A DNA stretch of 64,000 nt, taken from assembly GCA_007449985.2 (NCBI GenBank), contig VIIQ02000725.1, positions 62,001-126,000 of the forward strand, written 5' to 3'. Below the pieces are notes generated by a model that was not told the DNA's origin, made no database searches, and saw only the letters and a program-made list of their open reading frames with translations. The position numbers and the translations under genes were made by a program. Position 1 is the first letter of the stretch, and every line of letters begins with the position of its first letter. Source of the stretch: Desmodesmus armatus (taxonomy: Eukaryota; Chlorophyta; Chlorophyceae; Sphaeropleales; Scenedesmaceae). Shown in pieces: positions 21,489-32,856 of this stretch.

Positions 21489-23036
21489 GACCTCATCATC
21501 ACATCTCCCGCCCTGCCAGCCCCTCTGGCCATCATGGTGGTGACCTCCACATCAGACCCAGCACGCAGTCTGGACTCCCCAGCCTTCATGCAGAGGTGCC
21601 CTGACCTGCTGTTGAATAGCAGTGACTCAATCAGCCAAGTTTCATATCCCTGCCTGCCAGGCTGCAGGAAACATGGGCTGCATGGCATGCAGCTGCTGCC
21701 CGCCTTGCAGGCCAGGCACACAATTCCCAGGCCATACTCCCAGCCTGCAGCAAAGCAGTTGCTGCTTGGGGTGCACAATATTGGTCAAACTGGCATGGGC
21801 TTGTACAAGACCACATGTTTTGATATGTCCCCGTACGCCGCTGTTTTGACGTGCTCTGCTCTGCTCTGCTCTGCTCTGTTCTGTTTGGCACTGTACTGTC
21901 CTGCAAGGTGTGTCAGCATGGTGGACACTTTCAGGGTCTGCGCAGTTGCTCTGCCTCACATCCTGGGCTCACACCCTACAATCCTGCAGCTGGCCTGTGA
22001 CGCCAGGTGCGCAGGAAGGGCTTCTGCATGCAGGGCGGGAAGTGTCCTGCAGTTTCCTTGCAGCAGGGCGCCCCTGAGTCTGTTGGCTCACTAGCAACCT
22101 GAAAAGGTGGCTTGGCCCAAATGGGCCAAGTTTCTTTACAGTTGTTTAGCTGCATCATGGGCCTTGGTGCAACCACAGCAGCAGCAGGGGCTGCACCACT
22201 CACCCACCGCACACGTCCTGTTCCTCGCTCACGCTGGGTCTTCACTCACGGTGAGTGAGGAACAGGACGTGTGCTGTGGGTGAGTGGTGCAGCCCCTGCT
22301 GCTGCTGTGATTGCACCAAGACCCATGATGCAGCTGAACTGCCATGAATAACAAACATAGCCCAGCTTGTTGTTCCACACCATCTTCAGCTGCGCGCTGC
22401 GGCTGCTGCTTTGCCGCCATGAGTAACTCTCCACCCTGAGTGACTCCACATAACTGCAATGTCCACAGGTTCAAAGGGAAGATCCTGCTGCAGCACATGT
22501 GCCCAGGAGACAACCCAGCCAACACAGTCCTGCAGCTTGTCAGCTGCTGCAGCAACAGCCCAGAGGCAGCCCAGCTGTCAGCTGATGCTTGGGACACGGT
22601 AAGAGACAGGACAACTGATAGCCGGAGCTATAGGCGTGGGGGACATTGGACTCCCATACTGCATGGTGATGGCTTGGCATACAGGTCGCTTCAACCAGTG
22701 ACACAGCCGCAGGTGCAGCAGCATCAGCTCAAAGGGCTCAGACCAGATTGATCAGTTGCACGGGCCCCATCAGGGCAGCACACGCTGCAATACCTGATCC
22801 GCACGTGTGTAAGATAAGCATGCCCGTACGGCTTGTTGTCAGACAGAACATCAGCAGGTGCTGCTGCAAACAAGGACCACACGCCCTGGCATGCAGGGGT
22901 GCAGGATGTCATGTTGGGTCTCACCACAGTGCGTGCTGCGCTGCATTTGCTGCTGTGCCTGCAGGTGGTGGCTGCTGCAACTGCCCCTGATGCCCTGGGC
23001 GCATGCATGTCTGCTCTCATGTCTGCCACAGCCTAG
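21489..23036 (+). CDS. Hypothetical gene, scattered exons
   Basis: Several plus-strand stretches between good acceptors and donors look coding. One starts at 21489 after CCCTGCAG (DLIITSPALPAPLAIMVVTS, SDPARSLDSPAFMQR). One spans 22469-22598 (FKGKILLQHMCPGDNPANTV, LQLVSCCSNSPEAAQL). It joins in phase to 22685-22804 (VASTSDTAAGAAASAQRAQT). A terminal stretch, about 22858-23036, encodes HTPWHAGVQDVMLGLTTVRA, ALHLLLCLQ and ends MSALMSATA with stop TAG. The full path between them is not resolved and one junction does not close in phase. The intron between the first and second stretch contains the 85-bp hairpin. No family recognised. Confidence 0.35.
21857..21883 (+). repeat. (CTCTG)n microsatellite
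   Basis: Tandem GCTCT/CTCTG units, followed by CTGTTCTGTTTGG, in an intron or spacer of the hypothetical gene. Confidence 0.8.
22148..22335. repeat. Inverted repeat, 85-bp arms, 18-base loop
   Basis: Arms 22148-22232 and 22251-22335 are reverse complements with about four mismatches over 85 positions by eye; the loop is 22233-22250. The outer ends are AGCTGCATCATGGG / CCCATGATGCAGCT and the inner ends CGCTCAC / GTGAGTG. The transcribed hairpin would be long, nearly perfectly paired and GC-rich. No obvious flanking target-site duplication was seen. Candidates are a foldback/MITE element or an algal pre-miRNA/siRNA hairpin. Confidence 0.93.
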
Positions 23037-25304
23037 TGCAGCAGCTGGATTCTGCATGAGTCTAATGTCATCTGTCCCTTGTATGCCCAACAGAGACAGT
23101 GTGTAAGAGTTGAGTGTGTTGCTGGTTGAGCCCTGGCAGATTGCTGAGTAAAGCGTGTGTTCCTTGGTGTCAAATGCAGTTTTCAAAGAGACTGGTCATT
23201 GTTGCCGTGTTGACTGTGAATTTGATCAAGGTGGGAGCTACAACTGCAGCTGGCATTGGGCATGTCCATCACCAACCCTAGGGACCCGTCCACCGGCCCT
23301 CGTGGACCATTTGCGGCTGCACTGTTTGCAGGGGAGAGGGGCGGAGAGCTGCAAGGGCCCAGTCAAGCAGCCAAATAAACTGATGTCAAAGTTACACCCC
23401 AAACCGATAAACCTGTAACCTCCTGCAAAACCTTATGGAAGCCTGATCACCACCAAGCAACAGACGTGCTTGGAACCCCCTTCACCACCATGTGCATGCT
23501 GCCATGAAGGAAGTTGCATGCAGCAAATCATCACCTGCCGTCGCCTGCTGCTATGGCGCAAAGCTCAAAGCCCGCACAACACACCTGGTGCGTGCCGTGG
23601 GTTTAGGGTTGATTCGCTCAACAGGCAAGGCATCATACCCTAGTGAATAGCCATATGAACTGTCGTTGATTGCCGATAGTCATGGTCATCAAGTGACTGA
23701 CGAACGGTACGCACACAAACATCAGGTGCACGCTTAGTTGCAAACACAACAACTGAAGAGCACCGTCCCATTGCTGCTGCTGCTGCTGCTGCTGCGTGCC
23801 TGGTGAACACAATTCCACGCTCCGCCAATCTGCCATCACAAAGAGTCGACACAATTCAAAGATCCACCAATCTGTCATTACAAAGAGTCCACATACATAC
23901 ACACGTGCAGCTTGCAGCACACAGAGGCACGGCAAGACCAACCACAACCACAATTGCCAGTCATCTCGTGCGGTTGGCAAGCACGCAAAAGGCAAATAGC
24001 ACAGCAAGGCAACAACCTGGACCCAAGCTCCACCCCACAGCGCTGAACCAAGCCTGCGCCTGTGCACCACATGTAGAGAAGGCCAACTTTTCCAGACAAG
24101 CCAAGCACTGCTGCCACCACAGGGTTGGCGAGACAGGTCTTCAGTTGGGGAGGGAGTGGTCCCTCCTGCAGCTGGAGACAAGCGTGCAACACACCTTACA
24201 CAAACCACCCGCTGTGAAAATTTGTTCTCAACAGCACTGCTCCTGACATGAAGCTTTCCAAGCATGTAGCTCCAAGCAAAGCACCCAAGTGAACAACGGA
24301 CAAAAAGCGTCGATACGCATGTTGAAACTGAACACCACAGCTTACGGCTTCCTCCGTGCCAGACAGGGTCGAGACAATTTACAAGCACAGAAGCAGTTGC
24401 AGGCGCATGGCACAACCAAGCACTGTCACTTGGCCTGCACCATGCGCTGCAATGCGTTTCGCTGCAAAAAAAAACCCACAGACCACACCGGCAGTCCAAA
24501 AGGCACAGGCCAACCATGCACGCATAGGCACAGGCCAACAATTCAGCAGCATAGCAATTGGGATCATGCTGACCGACGCATCTGCTGGTAACAAGCTCTA
24601 TTGGGCAAAGGCAACACAAAGGCAACACAAACATGCAACATGCACAAATCATGCAAGCAAGGGGGCATGTGCTGCTGCGGCACACCCCACAACCATAGTA
24701 CAAGAGGCCGGCACCACCCTAGTGAGGGTGACATGTTGTCATTTCACACCAACACACCCCCAAGCTGGGTGCAAACAGCACGCAGCGAAATGCTCTCGCT
24801 TGCCAGAAGGACAAACGCACTTGCACACAGGGCACCACAAAGTCACTGCCAACACCAAACCCTGCCCCACACACTGCACTCATCGCCGCACCGCACCTCA
24901 GAAACGGCTCACATCATGCACTATCTGGCCTGTAGCCCAGTCAGATGTGCTTCTGGTATACAGCCTGCTTCTCAGCGGCAACGTGCACTCCCCTAGCAGC
25001 TGCATGCACTGCTGGCAACCAGGCGTGCCATGCCATGCCAGGACGCCAGATGGTGGATGCTGCCCCACAACCAAGCTCACCACCTCACAAGCATGTCAGC
25101 ATGTTTGCTTACATGCTAACATGCTTGTGATGAACCTGGCCGCTGGAACAGCACCTGCAACAGCAGGCTGCCCCGCACTCCTGCACCTTGCGGTGAGTTA
25201 CGATGCAGGCTGATTTTCCAGGTGCTTCAATCAACACCTCAAGCCAACTCACACACACATGCACACATACCCAAGCTGCCCAACAATTTCCTCCCTCCCT
25301 TCCG
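23037..25304. other. Likely 3' UTR of the carrier gene plus intergenic DNA
   Basis: No domain-bearing frame was found. The minus strand is rich in T, G and C (TGTTGTG, CTTGTTG, GTTGCC) in the same way as the DNA after the polyamine oxidase stop on the plus strand, so much of 23640-25304 may be minus-strand 3' UTR of the carrier gene ending at 25305. It contains GGGTTTAGGGTTGATT at about 23599-23614, a CTG run at 23773-23795 and a two-copy, about 42-bp tandem repeat at 23820-23903. Confidence 0.4.
23820..23903. repeat. Two-copy tandem repeat of about 42 bp
   Basis: Two adjacent diverged copies share TCC(G/A)CCAATCTG(C/T)CAT and ACAAAGAGTC(G/C)ACA. Confidence 0.75.
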
Positions 25305-27842
25305 TCACTCCTCCTCCATTGGGATGCACGAGCGGCCCTCGACTCCCTTGAGTGCAGCCATCGCCATAGCAATCTGGCCGTGGTGGTCGATCCTGAGGGG
25401 AGAGGCACGAGCCAGCAGGCTCAGGCTGAACCCCCCAGCAGCACCCTCCTCCTTGAAGAAGCCCCCAACACCTCCAAAGCACTCCCTGTCCTCCTGCACA
25501 GCCCCAGCATCAGCCAGTAGCATCAGCTGCTGCTCACTCGCCCCGCTGCCATCCACCGGAAGGGCCAGGGACAGGGGCTGTGAGCCTGCTGCGCCACCAG
25601 AGGGGAGTGCCTCGCCCTCGTCATCGAGCCAGCCACCCATCCCGCCGCCCACCCCAGCCGTGGCCCAACCCAAGTGGGTAGCGCCGCCGCCGCCATGGCG
25701 GCCGCCAGGCAGCAGCGGCAGCACCATCGGCAGCGATGAGACCGCACGTGGGATGCCGGCCGCACGCTCCCGCGCCTGCGCTGCCCACGCTGCTACAGCC
25801 TGGCCAAACTCGCCCACGCTGGCGGCTGGGTTGAAGGTCTTCTGCTGCAGGTTGGTGCGGATGGCCTCAAAAAAGCAGAAGAACACCGCGCTGTTGATGC
25901 CGTTGCTGACAGCGCGAGCACCCAGCCCTGCCAGGAAGCCCTTGGGGCCTGAGGCCGCCAGGATGTCGCGCACAGCGCTGGCCATTGTGGGGCGGCTGGC
26001 AGCCGAGCACATCATGCGCGTCTTGATGACGTCAAGGGGTGTGGTGGCGCCAGCAGCCAGCGCGCCAGCCAGGGCGCCCATGGCAAAGTCCTCCTGCAAC
26101 AACAAAGGGCAGCAGTGCGAGGGATACACAATGAGGAGGAGATCAAACTTTGCTTGCCTGGGTGCTCGGAATTCCATGCTGCAGGATACTCCTCAAACTA
26201 GCGTGACACCCGTGGCATCATGCCAGGCTGAATCTAGGGCCAGGTGGCGAATCGGCCAGTTGCCAGCTAATGTAGCCACCATTCAAGGCACGCTGGGTTG
26301 GGATTAACTCCCACATTGTATCATGGTCCTGTCCTACATGCCTCACCACACCACACACCATACCAGCATCACACTACAACCCGATACACATCACCATCGT
26401 GATGCTGTGCCACCCACCTGCGGGGACGCTGCCTTGCCGTTATTGAGGTTCTTGTGCAGCTGCCTCATCGACTCATAGGCCGCAAACTTGACCGCCATGT
26501 CAGGAACATCCTCCAGCAGGGTGGGGAAGAACCCTGTGCAGGGAGCAACACAGTGTTCGCACAACATGGTACAACATGACACTCAGTAAGACAAGCGCGC
26601 GACACCGCACTGTGATTTTGGTAGCTGAGGGACATGCAGGGCAGGGCGATATTGCATCCAGCAGAAGGCCCATGTTCTGCACTGGGCACAAGTTGGGCCG
26701 AGCATCCACCCTGGGCTTGAGTCTCAAGGACATGTGCGGTTGCATGGCAAGCAAGTGCTAAAGCAGGAGGACCCAAGCCCCACGGGCACTGCATTGCGTA
26801 AACTGCCTCGTGCTGCAGTGTATATACACACCCGTGGACGAGGAATGTACGAAAATGCGGAGCGTACTTCATCTGCTGCAGCCTCAAGCAGCAAAACGCA
26901 ACGCAGTTGATCCAACAATCTAGCATGCGCCCTGTCATGCCTTGATTAAATCCTCCCAGCACTCCCAGCTGTCCCTGCGTGCTCACCTGTGAACAGCCCA
27001 CGTGTCCCAGCCTTTGCCGTGATAGAGCTCGCTGCTGCAAAAACGTTGGGGTACACACCCGCCTGCACGCTGCGGATGCACACCGCCAGCGGCACCTTCA
27101 CCACGCTGCTGCCCGCTGCTGCTGCTCCACCGGCCACAAAGGCGGCAGCACTGGGGCTCAAGTCTGTGTGGGCAGTCAGCAGGTTGCTGGCAAGGCCATA
27201 GCACGCAAAGTAGGCGCCGATAGCAATGCCAGCACCGCTAGCCGCACCAAAGACGCCCTTGTACAGGCTGGCGACACCAGCTGTCATGGCCTGGAAGTTG
27301 GAGCTGGCGGACACTGCGCCTGCAGGGGGCACGAGCTGGCCAAACTTGCTGAGGCCCTTGACTGCTGCTGCAGAGCCTGCAGCGGGCGCTGCTGCTGCTG
27401 CGGCTGAGAGGGGTCCTCGAGCCTGCAGCCGGACCTTAAGGGTGTCGAGTGGGTGGATGGTGCTCTGGGACAGCGCGCGCGCGAGCGCACCTGCCAGAAC
27501 GTCTGACGCAGGCTTCAACTGCGGCTTGGCCTTCACTGGTGCCGCTGCTGTTGTTGCAGCAACTGTGCTGGCGCCTGCCGAGCCAGACGCCAGGCTGGCC
27601 TCTGTCGAGGACAGGGTGAGGCTGGCGGCAGCTACTCCTGCAGCGGCCACCTTGCTCCTGCTGGCGCTGCCAGAGCCGCGGCGGAAACCGGGGATGGGTG
27701 GCAGGGGCAGCCGAGGCACTGGGATGCCTGGGAGAGGCACGCGGGGCAGCAGCCGCAGTGGGCCCCAGCCCCCGCGCCTGCTGCTGGCGGCTGGCTTGAC
27801 GCCTTGGTTGTTGCTGCTGCTGTTATCTGTGCTGACCTCCAT
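25305..27842 (-). CDS. Mitochondrial carrier family protein, SAM-carrier-like
   Basis: Integral membrane transporter of an organelle envelope; the closest match I recognise is the plant SAM-transporter-like (SAMTL) branch, which would import S-adenosylmethionine. Three phase-consistent exons: 26987-27842, 26418-26533 and 26093-25305; predicted 586 residues. The first carrier repeat has HPLDTLKVRLQARG after a Gly/Ala helix (LAGALARALSQSTI). The second is degenerate, VPLAVCIRSVQAGVYPNV. The junction exon encodes GFFPTLLEDVPDMAVKFAAY, with the FP.LLRDVP-type ER-link seen in SAM carriers. The third repeat has TPLDVIKTRMMCSAASRPTM and GPKGFLAGLGARAVSNGI. It departs from the usual carrier size (about 300 residues): roughly 115 extra N-terminal residues, with a Pro-rich basic stretch (PLRLLPRVPLPGIPVPRLPL), and about 130 extra C-terminal residues. 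The substrate assignment is inference; family membership is firm. Confidence 0.87.
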
Positions 27843-28142
27843 GCTGGTCAGGTGAAGAGCTGATAAATGCTACTGCTACAAGGGAACCGATGAGCTCTTC
27901 TCGTCTGCTGATGCTGTGCACTCAGCTGCTAGTACTGCCTTCACCACCAGGAATTCTTCTGGTACAGTCTTCAAATTTGTGATGATACTGTCAGAAACAC
28001 TGCACCTGCCGTGAGCTGGCAACCTGCTCTGTCCAGATGTACACTGCCTTTCCCTCGAGGCTAAGGCTGATGCTACACGCTGCTATTGCTACTCCTGCCT
28101 ATGCTACACCAGCTGCCGGCTGCTGCTGACGAGTGGCGGGAG

Positions 28143-28860
28143 TCAATCAATAGCCTGCACCCCAGTGAAGGGCGCTGGTAACCCCTGGACGGCCTGCACG
28201 CAGCACAAGCGCAGGCAAGTAGCTTGAGTCAACAACAGTGCATATGCTTTACACGCCGTCCACACCCTACAGTGCATGATGTCTTTGCATCTGCTTTTAG
28301 CATATATCTTAGACCAAAGTGGCACCTGGGCAAGCCACACTACGGCAGAGCCCCACCAGTCTACTGCTGTGCACTCACTGGGAATGCCCTTAGGCTCTGG
28401 GCGTGGGGCTGCTGCAGCAACGAGGAGGTGATCACGCTCCAAGTGTTGAACTGCTGCTGCAGGCACAGATGCTCGAGCGCTGTCTGGTGTTCACAGATGG
28501 CGAGCGCAAGCTCATCAAGCAGGTCGGGTGTGGGGTGAACGCCGGTGAACGCCTTGAGGTTTCCCTGCAGAAGGGTGCGCACAGCGTCAGACAACATGAT
28601 CCAGGCACAGCGGCCCAGGCAGATGGTGCCTGGCCTCAGCGAGCTGGGCGGGCTGATCACAATGGAATACTCACTGTCTCGCGCTGCAGATACTGGTTAC
28701 CCTCGATGGCCCCTGCGTTTGCTGCCAAACAAGCTGTCCAAAGAACGATCTGCATGCACGGAAAGCAGCAGACCATCGCTCGTCAGGACAGGCCTGCGTT
28801 TCCAGTGGAGCAGCTGCTGCATGAGCTGGGTGGGGCCACGGACCTCCAAATAGCAGAGCG
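28143..28860 (-). CDS. Hypothetical protein, 3' exons
   Basis: Minus-strand exons 28701-28860, about 28379-28650 and 28143-28193 (stop TGA) look coding. The last two join in phase through a CCA|GTGAGT donor and a CGTGCAG acceptor. Sequences include ALCYLEVRGPTQLMQQLLHW, LTSDGLLLSVHADRSLDSLF, MLSDAVRTLLQGNLKAFTGV, PDLLDELALAICEHQTALEH and a C-terminal AVQGLPAPFTGVQAID. A further coding-like stretch at about 28900-29160 (LQAAMLDIRSTSFSKPIQTL, NARHLIVIAGPASLPRQVHR) may be an upstream exon. The protein appears alpha-helical and soluble. No family recognised. Confidence 0.42.
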
Positions 28861-29279
28861 CTAGCAAGGAAAAGAATATCCTAGGCTTTGACTTCATGAA
28901 GCATTCTGGTGCTGGCAGGAAGGGAGCGATTGTGATGGCGTTGTGAGCACGTCGTCTCTGTGCACTTGACGAGGTAGCGAAGCTGGGCCAGCAATAACAA
29001 TTAAGTGTCTTGCATTCGTCCTGTTCATGAGAAGGTCACACAGCGTCTCAAGGGTTTGGATGGGCTTTGAAAATGAAGTGCTGCGAATGTCTAACATTGC
29101 AGCTTGTAGGTGCTTCAGAGTGGGCGCATAATGTGATGGTGGACCCGGCTGCATTGCCCGCGTACCATGCATGTGCATCAAGGATGGTGGATCTGCCGAG
29201 CATATTCGTTGCGTTTGTGTGCACCCTTGCAGCGTATCAACTGTATGTTCTGATAAACAAAGTAAATTCACTGTCACTG

Positions 29280-32200
29280 CAGACTCCCACAGCCTATGCA
29301 GACTGTCATGGCCACATCAGACACATTGCAGGCGTGGGGGGGGGGTGCCTCCTGGAGGATTGGGTCCCAATCACAGTGCGCATGCCATAGGCCTCCAACG
29401 CTTTTAGTACACAGTGATCTTACCAATGGTGAAAGACCTGTCCACCGCAGCAACTGAAGGTGATGTTTTGTATCTTGCCAAATGCCATTGGGGCCCCTGC
29501 ATGATCGGCCCATATAATTGTGTGCATGCTTGCTGCGCAGCAAGCTGCGTCAGCAGTAGTGGCAACATTTCCAGCGCGGGCCGGATCCTGCCGGCAGGAT
29601 AGAACACCACTGTCCGATTTTTGCTGGCTGGACAAGCAAGGTTGTGCAGTGATCAATGCTTCCACTGGGCCGTGGTGAACATGAGTATGTCCTCCTGGGT
29701 GGCAATGTGTTAAGCAGAGAGGATACAATATATGTGTGCCGATAGCTTCAAGTGTGTTCAATCCAGCCAGCTTCAATCCAGCCAACAGTACTGGGACACA
29801 GCACATACACAGCAAATAAAAGTTTAGATTGGTAGATGGCAAGGTCCGAGCTTACCAAACCTGTCAGTCAGTCAGACGTCTGACTAGGCAGACATACTCG
29901 AGACAGCTTTGGCCCAGCACACCCTCTGTGGCTCATGGATTACAGACATAGGTCTTGTCCGGCAGTGCGTGTCAGTCAATGTCAGTCAAAGGGGCACAGT
30001 GCCTCATCCAGCTGTCTGAACCACACAGTGCCGGGCATCTGCAGCGGTGCATTCACCAGTGGTGAGCTGCAGTTGTTGTATTGGGGGTTACCAGGGGGGC
30101 TGCAGTGTCGAGCACTCTCCCTGCTGGATGCGAGCACTGCTGGCAGCAGACGTCCCTGCAACGAAAATGAGCTGCGGCTGCGTGAGGGTGCCCTTCTAGG
30201 CACCTCGGCACGAAGGGTAGGGCTGCTGCTTACTTCCTGATTCTCACCTGCACTCTGCATTTGAGTAGCCCTCATTGACTCAAGGGGGAGCGTCAGGGTC
30301 TTGAAGCATGGGTGCAGGCAGGAAGCCGGCCTTGTTGAGTCAGTGGCAGGGCTCGCTTCCTTATGGCTATGCCCGAAGGGCTTTAGTATATAGACGTTTG
30401 GGGACCCCTCGCGAACCGACCCGACCCACCTTTTTTTGGAATCGCGATTGTATTTTATGACGTTTCGACCCAAAAAAGCTCACCCCGACTTTGCTCACTT
30501 CTACTGCTTGTGGACCCCCAACTTTGGCACGGCAGCAGCAGCTGCACTGACAGGTGCAGCCGCATATGCTGAGCTGGACATGTACAGAGTAAAAAAAAGG
30601 TTCTTTAACCCAGGGGGAAGTTCCCCTAATTCGGTCGAGATTGACTGCAATGGCCCATCAAAAGTGCCATCCCAGAAATTTGCCACTTTTTCCCAACAGG
30701 GTGTATTTTCTGCGACCAAACGAATGTACGTAAGGCAATTAAACTGAAAGGCAGGTGCACAGGCACAACCAATGCTAGCCGGTGCAGAACGGGTTGGCAG
30801 TACAGTACGGGGTTGACTAAACCGGCAGATGCCATATCAGGAGCAACTGTCACTACAGGTATGTAGAGGGTCCATCAGATAGCAGGTACAGAAGGTTGCG
30901 GAGTCCAGGCAACCACTATGCAGACGGAAGGGACCGATCGAACTGGCGATCCTTGTTGCTGCTCTCACCAAAACGGGCGTTTCCGGCACGCGTTTGATGC
31001 GCGTTGGTCTTGCGACATAAACCAGTTGATTTTTTGAAAACATGAGACGGAAGCGCACACATCTGCCATGATGACTTCGCTTCTTGACAGCTGCACCTTC
31101 CACTGGCCTTCCTGGATTACGCTCGGGCTTTTTCCATGTTGGGGGGGGGGTGCTGATGGTTGACGGTGTGCTGCTCAGCTTCACCCACCCCCCTGGGATT
31201 CCTCTGCCAATCCCCCCCCTCCACCCTCATGGTGTGCTGCCACACTGTCTGCTGCTAACCAGCTGCAACTGCTGTTGCAGCAGGTCCCTGTAGTTGAATT
31301 GCGAGGGCAGGGGGAAGGAGGCGGGGGGGGGGGGGGGGGGGGGCTACCCCATTCGGCTACATCTGCCAGCGATACATCTGCCAGGGATGAATCGCACAAA
31401 ATCAACCTGAACGCACACAACAATACCCCGAGGGCTACTCATACCCGATGCCGTTACCCAACCCGACTCTGCTGCCTCTTGCACGGGCATAGCCGGTTCG
31501 GGCGCAGCCGTCATGTTTTTACCTGCACACTGCAGCTGTTGCTGTTGCCTTCTCTTCTGGTGTCATAAAAGGCATTGATAGTACTGCTCAATGAGAGCGC
31601 AACACTGACACGTATGTTCCAGCAATTCATATGAGGCTCACTTGGCGTTGGAGTAGCAGCTGCAGAGAATGAGCAGCACACAGCAGGTGTTCAAGGACTG
31701 GGTTGGCAGCTGGCCCACAATGCCTAGAGAGCTTGGGATCAGCCAGTGGATGCTAAAGCACTGTTGTCTGGCCCATTCCAGGGAGGCATGCTCTGGCCAG
31801 GGCCCACAACGACACATACCGTCAGCCCTGAATGGTCAGGGGGTGATTGATGAGGAGGTCCATGCGGGAAAGGGGCGGTGGCACGCAGGGAAGGGGTGAG
31901 AGGGCTGGCATGTGAACTAGCGGCATGCTCACTGGCCGGGATGAATCCCGGCGGAGGAGGACCGCAAGTTGCGCTGACGACCTCCATTGCAAGGGCACCG
32001 GTGGGAAGGATGGTGGGGGCTTGACAACCTGGTCAGGGGCTGTAAGTCAAGCCCATTGGGTTATAAAACCTAATACTTATACTAGCCAAGCCTAAGGTCA
32101 ATGCTGCAGGATTGCAGGCAGCATAAGGGCCTGCTCAGCAGTGCTGAACCCTGCTGTGCCCTGCTACTGCTGCATTGCTTTATTGTGAAAGACAAGCGTT

Positions 32201-32856
32201 GAAGGCTGCTGCATTGATTGGTCCCAAAGACCATTGACTGGCAAAGCCACGTCCAATCCTTGATGTTGGATTTGTCTCTGAGATCCATGCTCACGATCTG
32301 CAGGCTTGTGTTGTGGTCGGTCAGGGTCACTTGCCCTCCCAGCAAGTGCAGTACAATACGGTGCACAATTAGCGCAGATCCTGTCACCCAGTCAGACGAA
32401 TGATGAAACTCGTATTCACACTTTGGGTTGCTTCCACGGTGCTCCAGAGGATTGTGCTCTAACAATTCCGCTCCGGGGTAGCGTTTTTTTGAAACCGGTA
32501 CACCGTGTTTCTTTGAGGGGGGGTGAGCAAGGAGCGGAATCAGTCTGGAGGCAGCTGAGGGGGGGGGAGCACCTGAGATCTGGCCAGTCTGCAGGCAAAA
32601 CGTGCTGAAACTGGCTGAAAGGGGGGGGGGGGGGAGCAAGGAGCACTTGCCGTGAAAACCAGGGCCCCCGGGGGGGAGCAACTCCACCCGTGACCCAAGG
32701 AAACAGGGTGTACCGGTTTCAAAAAAACGCTACCCGGGAGTGTACGGACCGGCTTTATAATAACCGGCAAAACAAGAGGTATTCGGGAACCTCACTAACA
32801 GGGACTATTACATCTCTGCTTCCTGTCCAGTGCTCACAATCAAAGTCTGACGGGGC
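29280..32856. other. Gene-poor repeat-rich region
   Basis: No domain-bearing gene was found. The stretch contains polyG runs (29336, 31141, 31323-31343, 32517-32560, 32620-32635), a more A/T-rich patch at 30430-30745 with an open frame of no recognisable family, and a MITE-like inverted-repeat element at 32474-32738. The last part should hold the promoter of the polyamine oxidase gene at 32857. Confidence 0.5.
32474..32738. mobile_element. MITE-like element with about 40-bp terminal inverted repeats
   Basis: The left end (GGTAGCGTTTTTTTGAAACC then GGTACACCGTGTTTC) is the reverse complement of the right end (GAAACAGGGTGTACC then GGTTTCAAAAAAACGCTACC), at about 32477-32516 and 32697-32735. The roughly 180-bp interior is non-coding and contains G-rich blocks repeated with GAGCAAGGAGC. 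Size and structure suit a non-autonomous DNA transposon. I did not find a clear target-site duplication. Confidence 0.75.

Noticed and set aside
23633..24703. A 356-codon open frame on the minus strand
   Set aside because: Composition is dominated by Cys, Leu, Trp and Val with no domain pattern. It lies just downstream of the carrier stop on the same strand and is better read as 3' UTR sequence.
24356..25213. A 285-codon open frame on the plus strand
   Set aside because: Thr/His/Cys-rich, no motif, complementary to the presumed carrier 3' UTR; open by base composition alone.
30436..30747. A 103-codon open frame with Lys/Phe/Asn-rich composition unlike its surroundings
   Set aside because: No recognisable family, no splice partners and a single short frame; possible transposon remnant but not supportable as a gene.
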